Origin: Thalassovita sp.
GTDB taxonomy: Bacteria > Pseudomonadota > Alphaproteobacteria > Rhodobacterales > Rhodobacteraceae
NCBI GenBank assembly: GCA_017792425.1
Contig: CP051233.1
Location: 1,770,402 to 1,834,401 of the forward strand
Reading direction: 5' to 3'
Length of the DNA: 64,000 nucleotides
A program made the position numbers and the translations under genes. Shown here in pieces: positions 52,948-62,506 of the stretch. How positions within the stretch are numbered: position 1 is the first letter of the stretch; each line of letters begins with the position of its first letter. The notes below the pieces were generated by a model. The model saw only the letters and a program-made list of their open reading frames with translations. It did no database searches and was not told where the DNA came from.

Positions 52948-55107
52948 TTAACCGACCGTGGTTTCAAAAGCCGAGCGGTAAAGTGCGGACAACTCGGCCA
53001 GCGGGGCATCAGAGCCGCCCAGTTTCACGCTGTCGCCGGTGAACTTGCCCACGGTGCGGATCGGGACGCCAGCCTGCGCGGCGGCGGCCATCAGCGCCTC
53101 GGCGGCGTCGAAGTTGCAGGCGACCAGGTAGCGGGCCTGATCCTCTCCGAACAGTTGCGCCATGTCGGGTTCGTCGATCTGCACGCCCACGTTGCCGGCC
53201 TCTGCCATCTCGAACGCGGCCAGCGCAAGGCCACCATCGGAAAGGTCGGTGCAGGCGCGGATCAGGGCGTGGTTGGCGCGGATGAAGTCGCCGTTGCGCT
53301 TTTCGGCGTCCAGATCCACGTGCGGGGCGTCGCCTTCTTCGCGGTTGAAGACCTCGGCCAGCAGGGCGGATTGGCCCAGATGCCCGACGGTGTCCCCGAT
53401 CAGCAGCGCGACATGGCCGTCGCGGGCAGTGCCGATGATTGCCTGTTCGGGCGTGGCGATCAGGCCGATGGCGCAGATTGTGGGGGTGGGCAGGATGCCC
53501 TTGCCGTCGGTTTCATTGTACAGCGACACGTTGCCCGACACGATCGGCACGTCCAGCGCGGCGACAGCCTGACCGATGCCCTGAATGGCGCCGACGAACT
53601 GGCCCATGATTTCCGGCTTTTCGGGGTTGCCGAAGTTCAGGTTGTCGGTGGTGGCCAGCGGCAACGCGCCAACGGCGGTCAGGTTGCGGTAGGCCTCGGC
53701 CACGGCCTGCTTGCCGCCTTCGACCGGGTTGGCCTTGACGTAGCGCGGGGTAACGTCGCTGGTGAAGGCGACGGATTTGTCGGTGCCGTGGATGCGGATG
53801 ATGCCGGCGCCCAGACCGGGGGTGCGGACAGAGTCGCCCATCACCTGCGTGTCGTATTGTTCATAGACCCACTGTTTCGCCGCGTAGTTCGGGCTGCCGA
53901 TCAGCGCCTTCAGCCCGTCGATCGGGTCGACGCTGGCCACATCGCCCAAGGGCGCGGCGGCGGGGGTGGCCACCCACGGGCGGTCATATTCGGGGGCAGA
54001 GGACGACAGTTTCGCCAGCGGCAAATCCGCCTTCACGTCATTACCATGCAGGATCAGGAAGCGGTCCTCGGGAATGGTTTCGCCGACGATGGCGAAATCC
54101 AGATCCCATTTTTCGAACACGGCGCGGGCCTCGGACTCCAGTTCCGGCTTCAGCACCATCAGCATGCGTTCCTGCGATTCCGACAGCATCATTTCATAGG
54201 CGGTCATGTTGGGTTCGCGCTGGGGCACGTCATCCAGTTGCAGCTTGATGCCCAGGCCGCCCTTGTCGCCCATTTCCACGGCGGAACAGGTCAGGCCCGC
54301 GGCGCCCATGTCCTGAATGGAAATCACCGCGCCGGTCGCCATCAGCTCCATGCAGGCTTCCATCAGGCGCTTTTCGGTGAACGGATCGCCGACCTGAACG
54401 GTGGGGCGCTTTTCCTCGATGGTCTCGTCGAATTCGGCCGACGCCATGGTGGCGCCGCCGACGCCGTCACGCCCGGTTTTCGCGCCGAGGTACACCACCG
54501 GCATGCCCACGCCGGACGCAGCCGAATAGAAGATCTTGTCGCTGTCGGCCAGACCGGCGGCAAAGGCGTTCACAAGGCAGTTGCCGTTATAGGCGGGGTG
54601 AAAGCGGACTTCGCCGCCCACGGTGGGCACGCCGAAACAGTTGCCATAGCCGCCGATGCCTTCGACAACGCCATGGACCAGCTGTTTCGTTTTCGGGTGA
54701 TCCACCGCGCCGAAGGACAGCGAGTTCATCGCCGCGATCGGGCGCGCACCCATGGTGAACACGTCGCGCAGGATACCGCCCACGCCGGTGGCCGCCCCCT
54801 GGTAGGGTTCGATGTAGGAGGGGTGGTTGTGGCTTTCCATCTTGAACACGATGGCCTGACCGTCCCCGATATCCACGACGCCTGCGTTTTCGCCGGGGCC
54901 GCAGATCACCTGGGGGCCTTCGGTGGGCAGGGTGCGCAGCCATTTCTTGGACGACTTGTAGGAACAGTGCTCGTTCCACATCGCGCTGAAGATGCCCAAC
55001 TCGGTAAAAGTCGGCTCGCGCCCGATGATTTCCAGGATCCGCTCGTACTCATCCGGTTTCAATCCGTGGGCGGCGATCAGATCGGGCGTGATGGCGGGTT
55101 CTTGCAT
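52948..55107 (-). CDS. purL: Phosphoribosylformylglycinamidine synthase subunit II
   Basis: Fourth step of purine synthesis: converts FGAR to FGAM with ATP and ammonia from PurQ. The 719 residues are the short (PurLQS-type) form. [42 protein letters not shown] in pieces, GARPIA and the second half [10 protein letters not shown] are diagnostic. No purS, purQ or purC is in the window; its stop is followed by bolA-grxD in the same orientation, 156 bases on. Start at 55107. Confidence 0.97.
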   Translation of the reverse strand: MQEPAITPDLIAAHGLKPDEYERILEIIGREPTFTELGIFSAMWNEHCSYKSSKKWLRTLPTEGPQVICGPGENAGVVDIGDGQAIVFKMESHNHPSYIEPYQGAATGVGGILRDVFTMGARPIAAMNSLSFGAVDHPKTKQLVHGVVEGIGGYGNCFGVPTVGGEVRFHPAYNGNCLVNAFAAGLADSDKIFYSAASGVGMPVVYLGAKTGRDGVGGATMASAEFDETIEEKRPTVQVGDPFTEKRLMEACMELMATGAVISIQDMGAAGLTCSAVEMGDKGGLGIKLQLDDVPQREPNMTAYEMMLSESQERMLMVLKPELESEARAVFEKWDLDFAIVGETIPEDRFLILHGNDVKADLPLAKLSSSAPEYDRPWVATPAAAPLGDVASVDPIDGLKALIGSPNYAAKQWVYEQYDTQVMGDSVRTPGLGAGIIRIHGTDKSVAFTSDVTPRYVKANPVEGGKQAVAEAYRNLTAVGALPLATTDNLNFGNPEKPEIMGQFVGAIQGIGQAVAALDVPIVSGNVSLYNETDGKGILPTPTICAIGLIATPEQAIIGTARDGHVALLIGDTVGHLGQSALLAEVFNREEGDAPHVDLDAEKRNGDFIRANHALIRACTDLSDGGLALAAFEMAEAGNVGVQIDEPDMAQLFGEDQARYLVACNFDAAEALMAAAAQAGVPIRTVGKFTGDSVKLGGSDAPLAELSALYRSAFETTVG

Positions 55108-55245
55108 GGTCGGTCTCCGAGGGCGCGGTCTATGGGCGCCTCTTTAGGACATCGCGGGGCAAGGGGAAAGAGGTTACGGCGCAACGCCGGGGCGGGGGAT
55201 TGCCGCAAGCACGGGCTGCTGTCGGAACGAAGCCGCATCAACTGC

Positions 55246-55275
55246 AAAAAAAAAGGCCGAGCACTAAGCTCGGCC
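55246..55275 (-). terminator. Rho-independent terminator 3' of the LysR gene (minus strand)
   Basis: Perfect 8-bp stem GGCCGAGC / GCTCGGCC with a 5-base loop; on the minus strand it is followed by nine T. It would end transcripts from the LysR gene with a 150-base 3' UTR, or a separate small RNA. Confidence 0.8.
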
Positions 55276-55299
55276 AAAGTCCAACAGGGAGGTACGAAG

Positions 55300-55443
55300 A
55301 TGATGCGAGATAAATCAGCATCACCGTCGAGTGCTGAAATAGGCATCGAAATTGAATCGATCAAGCACCATCATGTCGCACTCGCAGCATGGCCGCTATG
55401 CGTTATGCGCATGGCTTGTCAGCCAGATCAGGTAACCTGCTGA
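55300..55443 (+). CDS. Possible 47-residue small protein (or antisense to a small RNA)
   Basis: An open frame beginning MMRDKSASPSSAEIGIEIES and ending KHHHVALAAWPLCVMRMACQ plus six more residues, with a textbook ribosome site AGGGAGGT seven bases before ATG 55300. Codon use is less GC-biased than neighbours and I recognise no family. Its last 16 bases overlap the 3' end of the LysR gene on the other strand. The same stretch read on the minus strand is a 3' UTR that carries ACCTCCCT and ends in a strong terminator, so the ribosome site may be the mirror image of a CCUCCC motif in a small RNA. Confidence 0.35.
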   Translation: MMRDKSASPSSAEIGIEIESIKHHHVALAAWPLCVMRMACQPDQVTC

Positions 55444-56333
55444 TCTTTCATCTGTTTACGATATGCGAAGATCTCTTCCTGTACGAAGTCACGGAAGGCG
55501 GCGACCCGCTTGGAATGGCGCAGTTCCTCGGGGTAGGCCAGGAATACTGGGACTTCGATGGATTGAACATCCGGCAGCACGCGCACCAGATTCGGGAAAT
55601 CCTGCAACAAATAGTCGGGCAGAACCCCTATTCCCAAGTGATTGATGACCGCCTGCAGCACCCCGAAATAATTGTTTACGGTCAGGGTCGAATGCACATC
55701 GTAGGTCAAAAGGTGCTGAACAAGGTTGGCGCCAGCCCCGACCTGGGCCGAGTTCGGATTCTGGCAGATCAGGCGGTGGGCGCCGATTTCTTCTATCGTT
55801 TCGGGGGTGCCGTGCCGGTCCAGGTATTCGCGCGACGCATAGAGCAGCATCCGTACGGCCATCAGGCGCTTGCGGATCAGGTCGGCCTGGCTGGGTTCCT
55901 TCATGCGGATGGCAACGTCGGCTTCGCGCATGGGCAGGTCGAGAACGCGTTCTTCCAGCATCAGGTCGATTTTCAGGTCCGGGTATTTTTCATACAGCGC
56001 AGGCAGACGCGGGGCCAGCCACAGCGAACCAAAGCCAGTGGTGGTGGTCACGCGCAACTCGCCGAATACCTCTTCCTCGCTGTCGCGAATACGCGCGGCG
56101 GCGGCATCCAGGCGTTTGGCCATCGCGCGGGTGGCGTCAAACAGCAGTTCCCCCTGTTCGGTGAGAATCAGCCCGCGTGCGTGGCGGTGAAACAGGGTGG
56201 TGTTCAGGCTTTCCTCTAGCGCGCGGACCTGCCGGCTGACGGCAGATTGCGACAGGTGCAGCGTATCGCCAGCATGAGTCAGGCTGCCGGCATCGGCCAC
56301 TGCGTGGAAGATTCTTAGTTTGTCCCAATCCAT
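55428..56333 (-). CDS. LysR family transcriptional regulator
   Basis: A 301-residue LysR-type regulator: N-terminal helix-turn-helix MDWDKLRIFHAVADAGSLTH and LSQSAVSRQVRALEE, then an effector domain with FGSLWLAPRLPALYEKYPDL and ADVAIRMKEPSQADL. It faces the indolepyruvate oxidoreductase gene across 167 bases that include a palindrome, so it may control that gene and itself. The coinducer is not known. The 3' end overlaps a nested palindrome (55425-55446). Confidence 0.88.
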   Translation of the reverse strand: MDWDKLRIFHAVADAGSLTHAGDTLHLSQSAVSRQVRALEESLNTTLFHRHARGLILTEQGELLFDATRAMAKRLDAAAARIRDSEEEVFGELRVTTTTGFGSLWLAPRLPALYEKYPDLKIDLMLEERVLDLPMREADVAIRMKEPSQADLIRKRLMAVRMLLYASREYLDRHGTPETIEEIGAHRLICQNPNSAQVGAGANLVQHLLTYDVHSTLTVNNYFGVLQAVINHLGIGVLPDYLLQDFPNLVRVLPDVQSIEVPVFLAYPEELRHSKRVAAFRDFVQEEIFAYRKQMKDQQVT

Positions 56334-56434
56334 ATCAGCAACTTTCAGTCAGAGCGGCCCGCATACACGAAACACAATTCATGTACACCGCCAAGCTTTC
56401 GTTTACGTGACGGGAAGTCAAACTTTTCTCTTTA

Positions 56435-56455
56435 TAGGTCAGTTTTTTTGACCTA
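56435..56455. promoter_or_regulatory. Palindrome TAGGTCA-N7-TGACCTA upstream of the oxidoreductase gene
   Basis: Perfect 7-bp inverted repeat with a T-rich spacer, ten bases before a TATAGT that resembles a -10 box (56465-56470) and 46 bases from the start codon. This is a typical position for a repressor operator; the protein is unknown. Confidence 0.5.
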
Positions 56456-56500
56456 AAAATGCCCTATAGTTAAGCACACATCCACGTTGGGAGGCGGGGA

Positions 56501-59500
56501 ATGACCAGCCAGAAAATTTCCTTGAACGACCGGTTCGATCTGACGAAATCGCCGGTGCTGATGAATGGCACCCAGGCGCTTGTCCGTCTGATGCTGATCC
56601 AGAAAGAACGCGACAGGCTGGCGGGGCTGAACACGGCCGGATACGTGACGGGCTATCGTGGGTCGCCCTTGGGGGCGGTGGACCTGCAGATGAACAAGGC
56701 CCACAAGCAACTGTCCGCAGCCGACGTGAAATTCCATGAAGGCCTGAATGAAGATTTGGCGGCGACCGCGCTGTGGGGCAGCCAGCAGGCGGAGCTGCGC
56801 GGTGAGGGCAAGTTCGATGGCGTGTTCGGCCTGTGGTATGGCAAGGGGCCGGGGGTGGACCGGTCCGGCGACGTGATGCGTCACGCCAACATGGCGGGCA
56901 CCTCGGCCAATGGCGGTGTGCTGATGGCCATGGGGGATGACCACACGGGTGAATCCTCGACCGTGCTGCACCAGTCGGAATGGGCGCTGGTGGATGCCTA
57001 CATGCCCGTGGTCAGCCCGGCCGGGGTGCAGGAAATTCTGGACTACGGCATCTATGGCTATGCGTTGTCACGCTTTTCCGGCCTGTGGGTCGGTCTGAAA
57101 ACCATGAAGGACACGATCGAGGCGACCGCCGTGGTGGATGGCCGTCCCGACCGGATGCAACTGGTCACACCGGAATTCGACATGCCTGATGGCGGGCTGA
57201 ACATCCGCCTGATCGACAACCCCACCGCGCAAGAGGCGCGGATGATCGACTATAAGCGCTTCGCCGCAGAGGCGTTCAGCCACGCCAACAAGATGGACAA
57301 GCGCGTCTGGGGCAAACCCGGCGCCAAGATCGGCTTTGTCGCGGCGGGCAAGAACTGGCTGGACCTGGTGCATGCGATGGAATTGCTGCATATCGACCAG
57401 TCCGAGGCCGAACGGCTGGGCATCACCACCTACAAGGTCGGTCAGACCTTTCCGCTGGACATGAAAGGGTTCCACGCCTGGGCCGAGGGGCTGGACCTGA
57501 TCGTGGTGGTCGAGGAAAAGCGTAAGCTGATCGAGATCCAGATCAAGGAAGCGCTGTTCGACGATAACCGCTATCGCGTTTACGGCTGGTACAAAGGCGG
57601 TGCGGGCGGCATGCACCGCGAGGAACTTTTCCCGACCCGTGGCGCGCTGGATCCGATCTGGATCGCGGAAAAATTGGGCGGCATCCTGATAGAGGAAGGC
57701 CGCGGCACCGACGGCATCAAGGCCGGGATGGCCGCGCTGGCAGAGGTGCGCCGCAACGACAACGCGCAGGAACTGGCCAGCCGTCTGCCCTATTTCTGTT
57801 CGGGTTGTCCACACAACAGCTCCACCAAGGTGCCCGAGGGCCAGCGCGCCTATGCCGGGATCGGCTGTCACTACATGGTGCAGTGGATGGACCGCAGCAC
57901 CCAGGGCTTTACCCACATGGGGGCCGAAGGCGCGAACTGGATCGGCGAGGCGCCGTTTTCCAAGCGCGACCATGTTTTCCAGAACCTTGGCGATGGCACC
58001 TATAACCACTCTGGCGTGCAGGCGATCCGGGCGGCCTTGGCGTCGGATGCCAACATCACCTACAAGATCCTGTTCAACGACGCTGTCGCCATGACCGGCG
58101 GACAGAAGAACGAGGGCGGGCTGACCGCCTATCGTATTGTCGAAGAGATCAAGGCGATGGGCGTACAGAACATCGCCGTGGTCTATGACCAGAAGGAGGA
58201 CGTGGACCTGAACGCCTTCCCGTCCGGGGTGGAAACGCACGAGCGGGCAGAGCTGATGCCGGTTCAAGAAAAATTTAGCAAGATCAAAGGCGTATCAGCT
58301 ATAGTTTACATCCAGACCTGCGCCGCCGAAAAGCGCCGCCGCCGCAAGCGGGGCGAGTTCCCGGATCCAGACAAGCGGGTGTTCATCAACACAGATGTCT
58401 GCGAAGGCTGCGGCGATTGCGGGGTGCAGTCCAACTGCGTGTCCATCGTACCGGTGGAAACCGAACTGGGCCGCAAGCGCGCGATCGACCAATCCTCGTG
58501 CAACAAGGATTTCAGTTGCCTGAACGGGTTCTGCCCCAGCTTCGTGACGCTGGAAGGCGCAAAGATCAAGAAAGCGCAGACCGCGCAACTGGACCTGCCG
58601 CATCTTCCGGTGCCGCAACTGCCCGCCATCAACGGTACGTTCAACGTGGTGATCACCGGCGTCGGTGGCACCGGCGTCGTTACCATCGGGGCGCTGCTGG
58701 CGCAGGCCGCGCAGATCGATGGCAAGGGCGCTGGCATGATGGAAATGGCCGGGCTGGCGCAAAAGGGTGGCGCGGTTCACATCCATTGCCGCATCGCCAA
58801 CGCGCCAGAGGACATCAGCGCGGTGCGTGTCGCCACCGGCGAAGCGGACGCGCTGATCGGTGGTGATCTGGTGGTCAGCGCCGGGGCGAAAACGCTGGGT
58901 CTGACCCGCACCGGCAAGACCGGTGCAGTGGTCAACAACCACGAGATCGTCACCGGCGAATTCACCCGCGACACGGCGTTCCAGATTCCCTCTGACCGGC
59001 TGGAACTGCAGTTGCAGGCGCGGTTGCAGGACAGGGTGATGCTGTTCGACGCCTCTGAATTGGCCAAGGCCACGCTGGGGGATTCGATCTTTTCCAACAT
59101 GATGATCTTTGGCGCGGCGTGGCAGAAGGGGCTGGTGCCGCTGACCCATGATGCGATCACCCAGTCGATTGAACTGAACGGCGCGGCGGTGGAACGCAAC
59201 CTGCGCGCCTTTGAAATCGGCCGCTGGGCGGCGCTGCACCCGGAACACGCGGCGCAGCTGATCGCGCCGAAGGTGGTGGAACTGCCTGCCTCGCTGGACG
59301 AAAAGATCGCGTACCGCGAAGCGCGGCTGATGGAATACCAGAACAAGCGGCTGGCCAAGCGGTTCCGCAAGCTGGTGGACCGGTTCGACGATCCGCGTCT
59401 GAAAGAGGCTGTCGCCAAGGGCTATCACAAGCTGCTGGCCTACAAGGACGAATACGAAGTGGCCCGCCTGATGCTGAACACCGAAGCCAAGGCGCGCGAA

Positions 59501-59917
59501 GAGTTCGAGGGCGATTTCACCATGAAATTCCACCTCTCGCCGCCGATCTTTGCCAAGCAAGGCCCCGATGGCCGCCCGATGAAAAAGGAATATGGCCCCG
59601 GCATGATGCGCTGGTTCCGCCTGTTGGCCCGGATGAAAGGGCTGCGCGGCACCCCGCTGGACCCGTTCGCCCGCATCCCGGAACGCAAGATGGAACGCGC
59701 CCTGATCAAGCAGTACGAGGCCGACATGGCCATGGTTCTCAAACATCTGGCCGCCGACAAGATGGACGTGGCCGTGGCGCTGGCCGAACTGCCCTTGTCC
59801 ATCCGTGGCTATGGACCGGTGAAAGAGGCCAACGAGGCCAAGGCGGCCAAGCAGCGCGAGGGGCTGTTGGCGGCCCTGCGCAGCAGCACGCCGGCCTCGG
59901 TTCAGGCGGCGGAATAG
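56501..59917 (+). CDS. Fused indolepyruvate ferredoxin oxidoreductase
   Basis: A 1138-residue single-chain 2-oxoacid:ferredoxin oxidoreductase that oxidatively decarboxylates indolepyruvate or similar aryl 2-oxo acids to the CoA ester. Domains in order: pyrimidine/transferase IorA part (GYRGSPLGAVDLQM, residues 46-60), ThDP domain (GIGCHYMVQ; NDAVAMTGGQ), ferredoxin-like segment with CEGCGDCGVQSNC and CNKDFSCLNGFCP, the IorB gamma domain (VITGVGGTGVVTIG, GLAQKGGAVHIH), and a C-terminal domain of 200 residues usual in this fused form. A palindrome lies upstream. GGGAGG precedes the ATG. Confidence 0.93.
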   Translation: MTSQKISLNDRFDLTKSPVLMNGTQALVRLMLIQKERDRLAGLNTAGYVTGYRGSPLGAVDLQMNKAHKQLSAADVKFHEGLNEDLAATALWGSQQAELRGEGKFDGVFGLWYGKGPGVDRSGDVMRHANMAGTSANGGVLMAMGDDHTGESSTVLHQSEWALVDAYMPVVSPAGVQEILDYGIYGYALSRFSGLWVGLKTMKDTIEATAVVDGRPDRMQLVTPEFDMPDGGLNIRLIDNPTAQEARMIDYKRFAAEAFSHANKMDKRVWGKPGAKIGFVAAGKNWLDLVHAMELLHIDQSEAERLGITTYKVGQTFPLDMKGFHAWAEGLDLIVVVEEKRKLIEIQIKEALFDDNRYRVYGWYKGGAGGMHREELFPTRGALDPIWIAEKLGGILIEEGRGTDGIKAGMAALAEVRRNDNAQELASRLPYFCSGCPHNSSTKVPEGQRAYAGIGCHYMVQWMDRSTQGFTHMGAEGANWIGEAPFSKRDHVFQNLGDGTYNHSGVQAIRAALASDANITYKILFNDAVAMTGGQKNEGGLTAYRIVEEIKAMGVQNIAVVYDQKEDVDLNAFPSGVETHERAELMPVQEKFSKIKGVSAIVYIQTCAAEKRRRRKRGEFPDPDKRVFINTDVCEGCGDCGVQSNCVSIVPVETELGRKRAIDQSSCNKDFSCLNGFCPSFVTLEGAKIKKAQTAQLDLPHLPVPQLPAINGTFNVVITGVGGTGVVTIGALLAQAAQIDGKGAGMMEMAGLAQKGGAVHIHCRIANAPEDISAVRVATGEADALIGGDLVVSAGAKTLGLTRTGKTGAVVNNHEIVTGEFTRDTAFQIPSDRLELQLQARLQDRVMLFDASELAKATLGDSIFSNMMIFGAAWQKGLVPLTHDAITQSIELNGAAVERNLRAFEIGRWAALHPEHAAQLIAPKVVELPASLDEKIAYREARLMEYQNKRLAKRFRKLVDRFDDPRLKEAVAKGYHKLLAYKDEYEVARLMLNTEAKAREEFEGDFTMKFHLSPPIFAKQGPDGRPMKKEYGPGMMRWFRLLARMKGLRGTPLDPFARIPERKMERALIKQYEADMAMVLKHLAADKMDVAVALAELPLSIRGYGPVKEANEAKAAKQREGLLAALRSSTPASVQAAE

Positions 59918-59977
59918 TCGGAACTGGAGTCGCGGCGGCGAAACCCTTACTGCCTGGTGCAGAGAGGAATCGCCGCC

Positions 59978-60862
59978 ATGACCCAGCGCCATGTCGCCCG
60001 CGACATCAGCTATGCCCATTCCGCCGCCACGCGCGGCGGGCGGGCCGTGATCCGCCTGATGGAAAACGCCACCGGGCGGTTGGGGCTGATCCGGCGCGCG
60101 CAGGGCTATGAACAGGATGTCGCGCAGGGCCGCGATTTCTGGCAGGTCATGGTGGCGCGCTACGGGTTGTCGCTGGAAGTGGCCGGGGGATCGCTGGACC
60201 TGATCCCGCGCGACGGGCCGCTGATCGTGGTGGCCAATCATCCCTTCGGTATACTGGACGGGCTGATGATGGGGCATCTGCTGTCCACCCTGCGCGGGGA
60301 TTTCCGCATCCTGGCGCACCGGGTGTTCCGCAAGGCTCAGGATCTGGACCGGGTGATCCTGCCGATCGCCTTTGACGAAACGCGCGAAGCCGTCCAGCAG
60401 AACCTGGACACCCGCAAGGAAGCGTTGCGCTACCTGCGGCAGGGCGGGGCGATCGGTATCTTTCCGGGCGGGACCGTGTCCACGGGGGCGACACCGTTGG
60501 CCTTTCCAATGGACCCGGTTTGGCGCAGCTTTACCGCGCGCATGATCGCGAAATCCGAAGCTGCCGTGGTGCCGGTTTTTTTTGACGGCCACAACAGCCG
60601 CCTGTTCCAGATCGCCAGCCACCTGCACCCGACCCTGCGCATGGGGCTGCTGATCCGACAGTTCGCCAATCGGGTGGACCGCCCGGTGCGGATCTGTATC
60701 GGCCAGCCGATCCCGCGCGAAACCCTGCGCGCCGGTGCTGCGGATGCGAAAGGAATGATGGATTTTCTGCGCAAAGCGACATATGAGCTTTCTCCGACTC
60801 CGCTCGCATCCTACGATTATGGGTACGAGTTCGAAGAGAAACACCGCAAAAGCGGCAGATAA
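59978..60862 (+). CDS. 1-acylglycerol-3-phosphate acyltransferase-like (PlsC family) protein
   Basis: A 294-residue acyltransferase with the motif NHPFGILDG (H-x4-D, catalytic), a G-rich strand [14 protein letters not shown] and [11 protein letters not shown]. The family includes lyso-ornithine lipid acyltransferases (OlsA-like), which suit an alphaproteobacterium, but the substrate cannot be fixed. ATG 59978 has GAGAGGA upstream. It lies 13 bases before murI and 60 bases after the oxidoreductase, so a loose operon with murI is possible. Confidence 0.82.
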   Translation: MTQRHVARDISYAHSAATRGGRAVIRLMENATGRLGLIRRAQGYEQDVAQGRDFWQVMVARYGLSLEVAGGSLDLIPRDGPLIVVANHPFGILDGLMMGHLLSTLRGDFRILAHRVFRKAQDLDRVILPIAFDETREAVQQNLDTRKEALRYLRQGGAIGIFPGGTVSTGATPLAFPMDPVWRSFTARMIAKSEAAVVPVFFDGHNSRLFQIASHLHPTLRMGLLIRQFANRVDRPVRICIGQPIPRETLRAGAADAKGMMDFLRKATYELSPTPLASYDYGYEFEEKHRKSGR

Positions 60863-60875
60863 GAAGGCCGAGGCA

Positions 60876-61688
60876 ATGGCAGTAGGGATTTTCGACAGTG
60901 GTCTTGGTGGGTTGACGGTATGGCAAGCCGTACACCAGCGCCTGCCAGAGGTGCCGCTGGTCTATTTCGGGGACAACGCCCATGCGCCTTACGGGGTGCG
61001 TGACGCAGACGATATTTTCAACCTGACCACCTCGGCCGTGGAACGCATGTGGGACGCGGGTTGTGACCTGGTGATCCTGGCGTGTAACACCGCTAGCGCC
61101 GCCGCGTTGCGCCGCATGCAGGAAAGTTGGATTCCTCGTGAAAAAAGGGTGCTTGGCGTGTTCGTCCCGCTGATCGAGGCGCTGACCGAACGCAAGTGGG
61201 GCGACAATTCCCCTCCGCGCGAGGTGGCGGTGAAACATGTCGCCCTGTTCGCCACCCCCGCCACCGTGGCCAGCCGAGCGTTCCAGCGTGAACTGGCGTT
61301 CCGCGCAATTGGCGTGGACGTCGAGGCGCAGGCCTGCGGCGGTGTCGTGGATGCGATCGAGGACGGCGACATGATCCTGGCCGAAGCACTGGTGCGCAGC
61401 CACGTGGATGCGCTGAAACGCAAGATGCCGCACCCCGAGGCGGCGATCCTGGGCTGCACCCATTATCCGTTGATGCTGGACGTTTTCCAGGACGCGCTGG
61501 GGCCGGAGGTTGACGTATATAGTCAGGCCAACCTTGTGGCGTCGTCGTTGGCGGATTACCTGGCGCGCCATCCCAACATGGTCGGGTCCGGCACGGAAAG
61601 CCTGTTCCTGACCACCGGCGATCCGCGCAAGGTGTCCTCGCGCGCAACCCAGTTCTTGCGCCAGAAGATCGAGTTTCAGTCAGCCTGA
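60876..61688 (+). CDS. murI: Glutamate racemase
   Basis: Cytosolic enzyme that makes D-glutamate for peptidoglycan. The 270 residues hold the two catalytic cysteines in [11 protein letters not shown] and LGCTHYPLM, the start [13 protein letters not shown] and [14 protein letters not shown] 60876 with GAGG upstream is preferred over a frame from 60783 that overlaps the acyltransferase. An unusual insertion [21 protein letters not shown] lies between the two cysteine domains relative to shorter homologues. It is followed by 181 bases without a gene. Confidence 0.95.
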   Translation: MAVGIFDSGLGGLTVWQAVHQRLPEVPLVYFGDNAHAPYGVRDADDIFNLTTSAVERMWDAGCDLVILACNTASAAALRRMQESWIPREKRVLGVFVPLIEALTERKWGDNSPPREVAVKHVALFATPATVASRAFQRELAFRAIGVDVEAQACGGVVDAIEDGDMILAEALVRSHVDALKRKMPHPEAAILGCTHYPLMLDVFQDALGPEVDVYSQANLVASSLADYLARHPNMVGSGTESLFLTTGDPRKVSSRATQFLRQKIEFQSA

Positions 61689-61869
61689 CGCCCGGTTCGT
61701 GACTTCGGTCAAGGACTGAAGGCGGGGGGCGTGGCATTCAGCCGGGTGACGGCGCCAACCTGCCAAAAGGTAGCAGGCGGGCGCCCTTGCAGAATGCGTT
61801 CTGAATGTTACCTGAGGGGGAAAGCGGCCGTTTCGCGGCCCGCCCCAGCAAGACCGAAGGAAGACCAAG

Positions 61870-62325
61870 ATGAAGGGCCTGAAGAAAAAACGCCGAATCC
61901 AGGTGGTGCTCGTGGCGTTTGTCGCGCTGATTCTGTCTACCGCGCTGATCGGCTATGCGATGCGCGACGGGATCAACTTTTTTCGCTCTCCGACACAAGT
62001 ATTGGCCGAGCCCCCCAAAGAAAGTGAGACTTTTCGGATTGGGGGACTGGTGGAAGAAGGCAGTCTGGAGCGAGGACAGGGTGAAGTCATCCGTTTCAAC
62101 GTGACCGACGGCGGTGCGACGGTGCCGGTGAGCTACAAAGGCGTTCTGCCTGACCTGTTTGCGGAAAACCAGGGCATGATCGGTACCGGAAAATACGTTA
62201 ACGGTGTATTCGAAGCGTCTGAAATCCTTGCGAAACACGATGAGGATTACATGCCAAAGGAAGTCGTGGACGCGCTGAAGGAACAGGGTGTTTACCAGGA
62301 AACCGCCGAGGACACCAAGGGCTGA
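61870..62325 (+). CDS. ccmE: Cytochrome c maturation haem chaperone CcmE
   Basis: Membrane-anchored periplasmic haem chaperone of 151 residues. One helix (about residues 11-30, VVLVAFVALILSTALIGYAM) anchors it; the OB-fold domain has FRIGGLVEEGSLER and the haem-binding histidine in LAKHDEDYMP. It receives haem from CcmC and passes it to CcmF, needed by the Nos cytochromes and others. In related genomes ccmE is directly followed by ccmF; here a two-gene lysis cassette lies between. Terminator follows. Confidence 0.96.
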   Translation: MKGLKKKRRIQVVLVAFVALILSTALIGYAMRDGINFFRSPTQVLAEPPKESETFRIGGLVEEGSLERGQGEVIRFNVTDGGATVPVSYKGVLPDLFAENQGMIGTGKYVNGVFEASEILAKHDEDYMPKEVVDALKEQGVYQETAEDTKG

Positions 62326-62362
62326 TCCCTGCGCCGTTTCCTGTCAAATTGTGAACATCACG

Positions 62363-62389
62363 CGCGGCCCGTTCGGGCCGCGTTTTTTT
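62363..62389 (+). terminator. Rho-independent terminator of ccmE
   Basis: Perfect stem CGCGGCCC-GTTC-GGGCCGCG followed by seven T. The dispersed repeat begins at its last T. Confidence 0.9.
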
Positions 62390-62430
62390 GTCAACTCGTA
62401 CGGAAACCACTCCTGTTCTGTACGATTCGC
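62389..62430 (+). repeat. Dispersed GTACG-core repeat, copy C
   Basis: Starts TGTCAACTCGTACGG and ends TCTGTACGATTC; the first 14 bases are identical to copy B, and the second core lies 22 bases from the first. It sits between the ccmE terminator and the endolysin gene; a further CGTACAGGAGG (62491-62501) carries the endolysin ribosome site. Confidence 0.6.
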
Positions 62431-62506
62431 CTGGCGGTCGCAGGGTTACCGGCCTGTTAACTTCGCCTCGGCACTCTGGCCTGCGAGTTTCGTACAGGAG
62501 GTGCCG

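Noticed and set aside
53155..55443. 762-codon plus-strand frame opposite purL
   Set aside because: Shadow of purL; only the last 47 codons with their own ribosome site are considered, as a separate low-confidence small gene.
58295..60844. 849-codon minus-strand frame
   Set aside because: Antisense of the oxidoreductase and acyltransferase genes.
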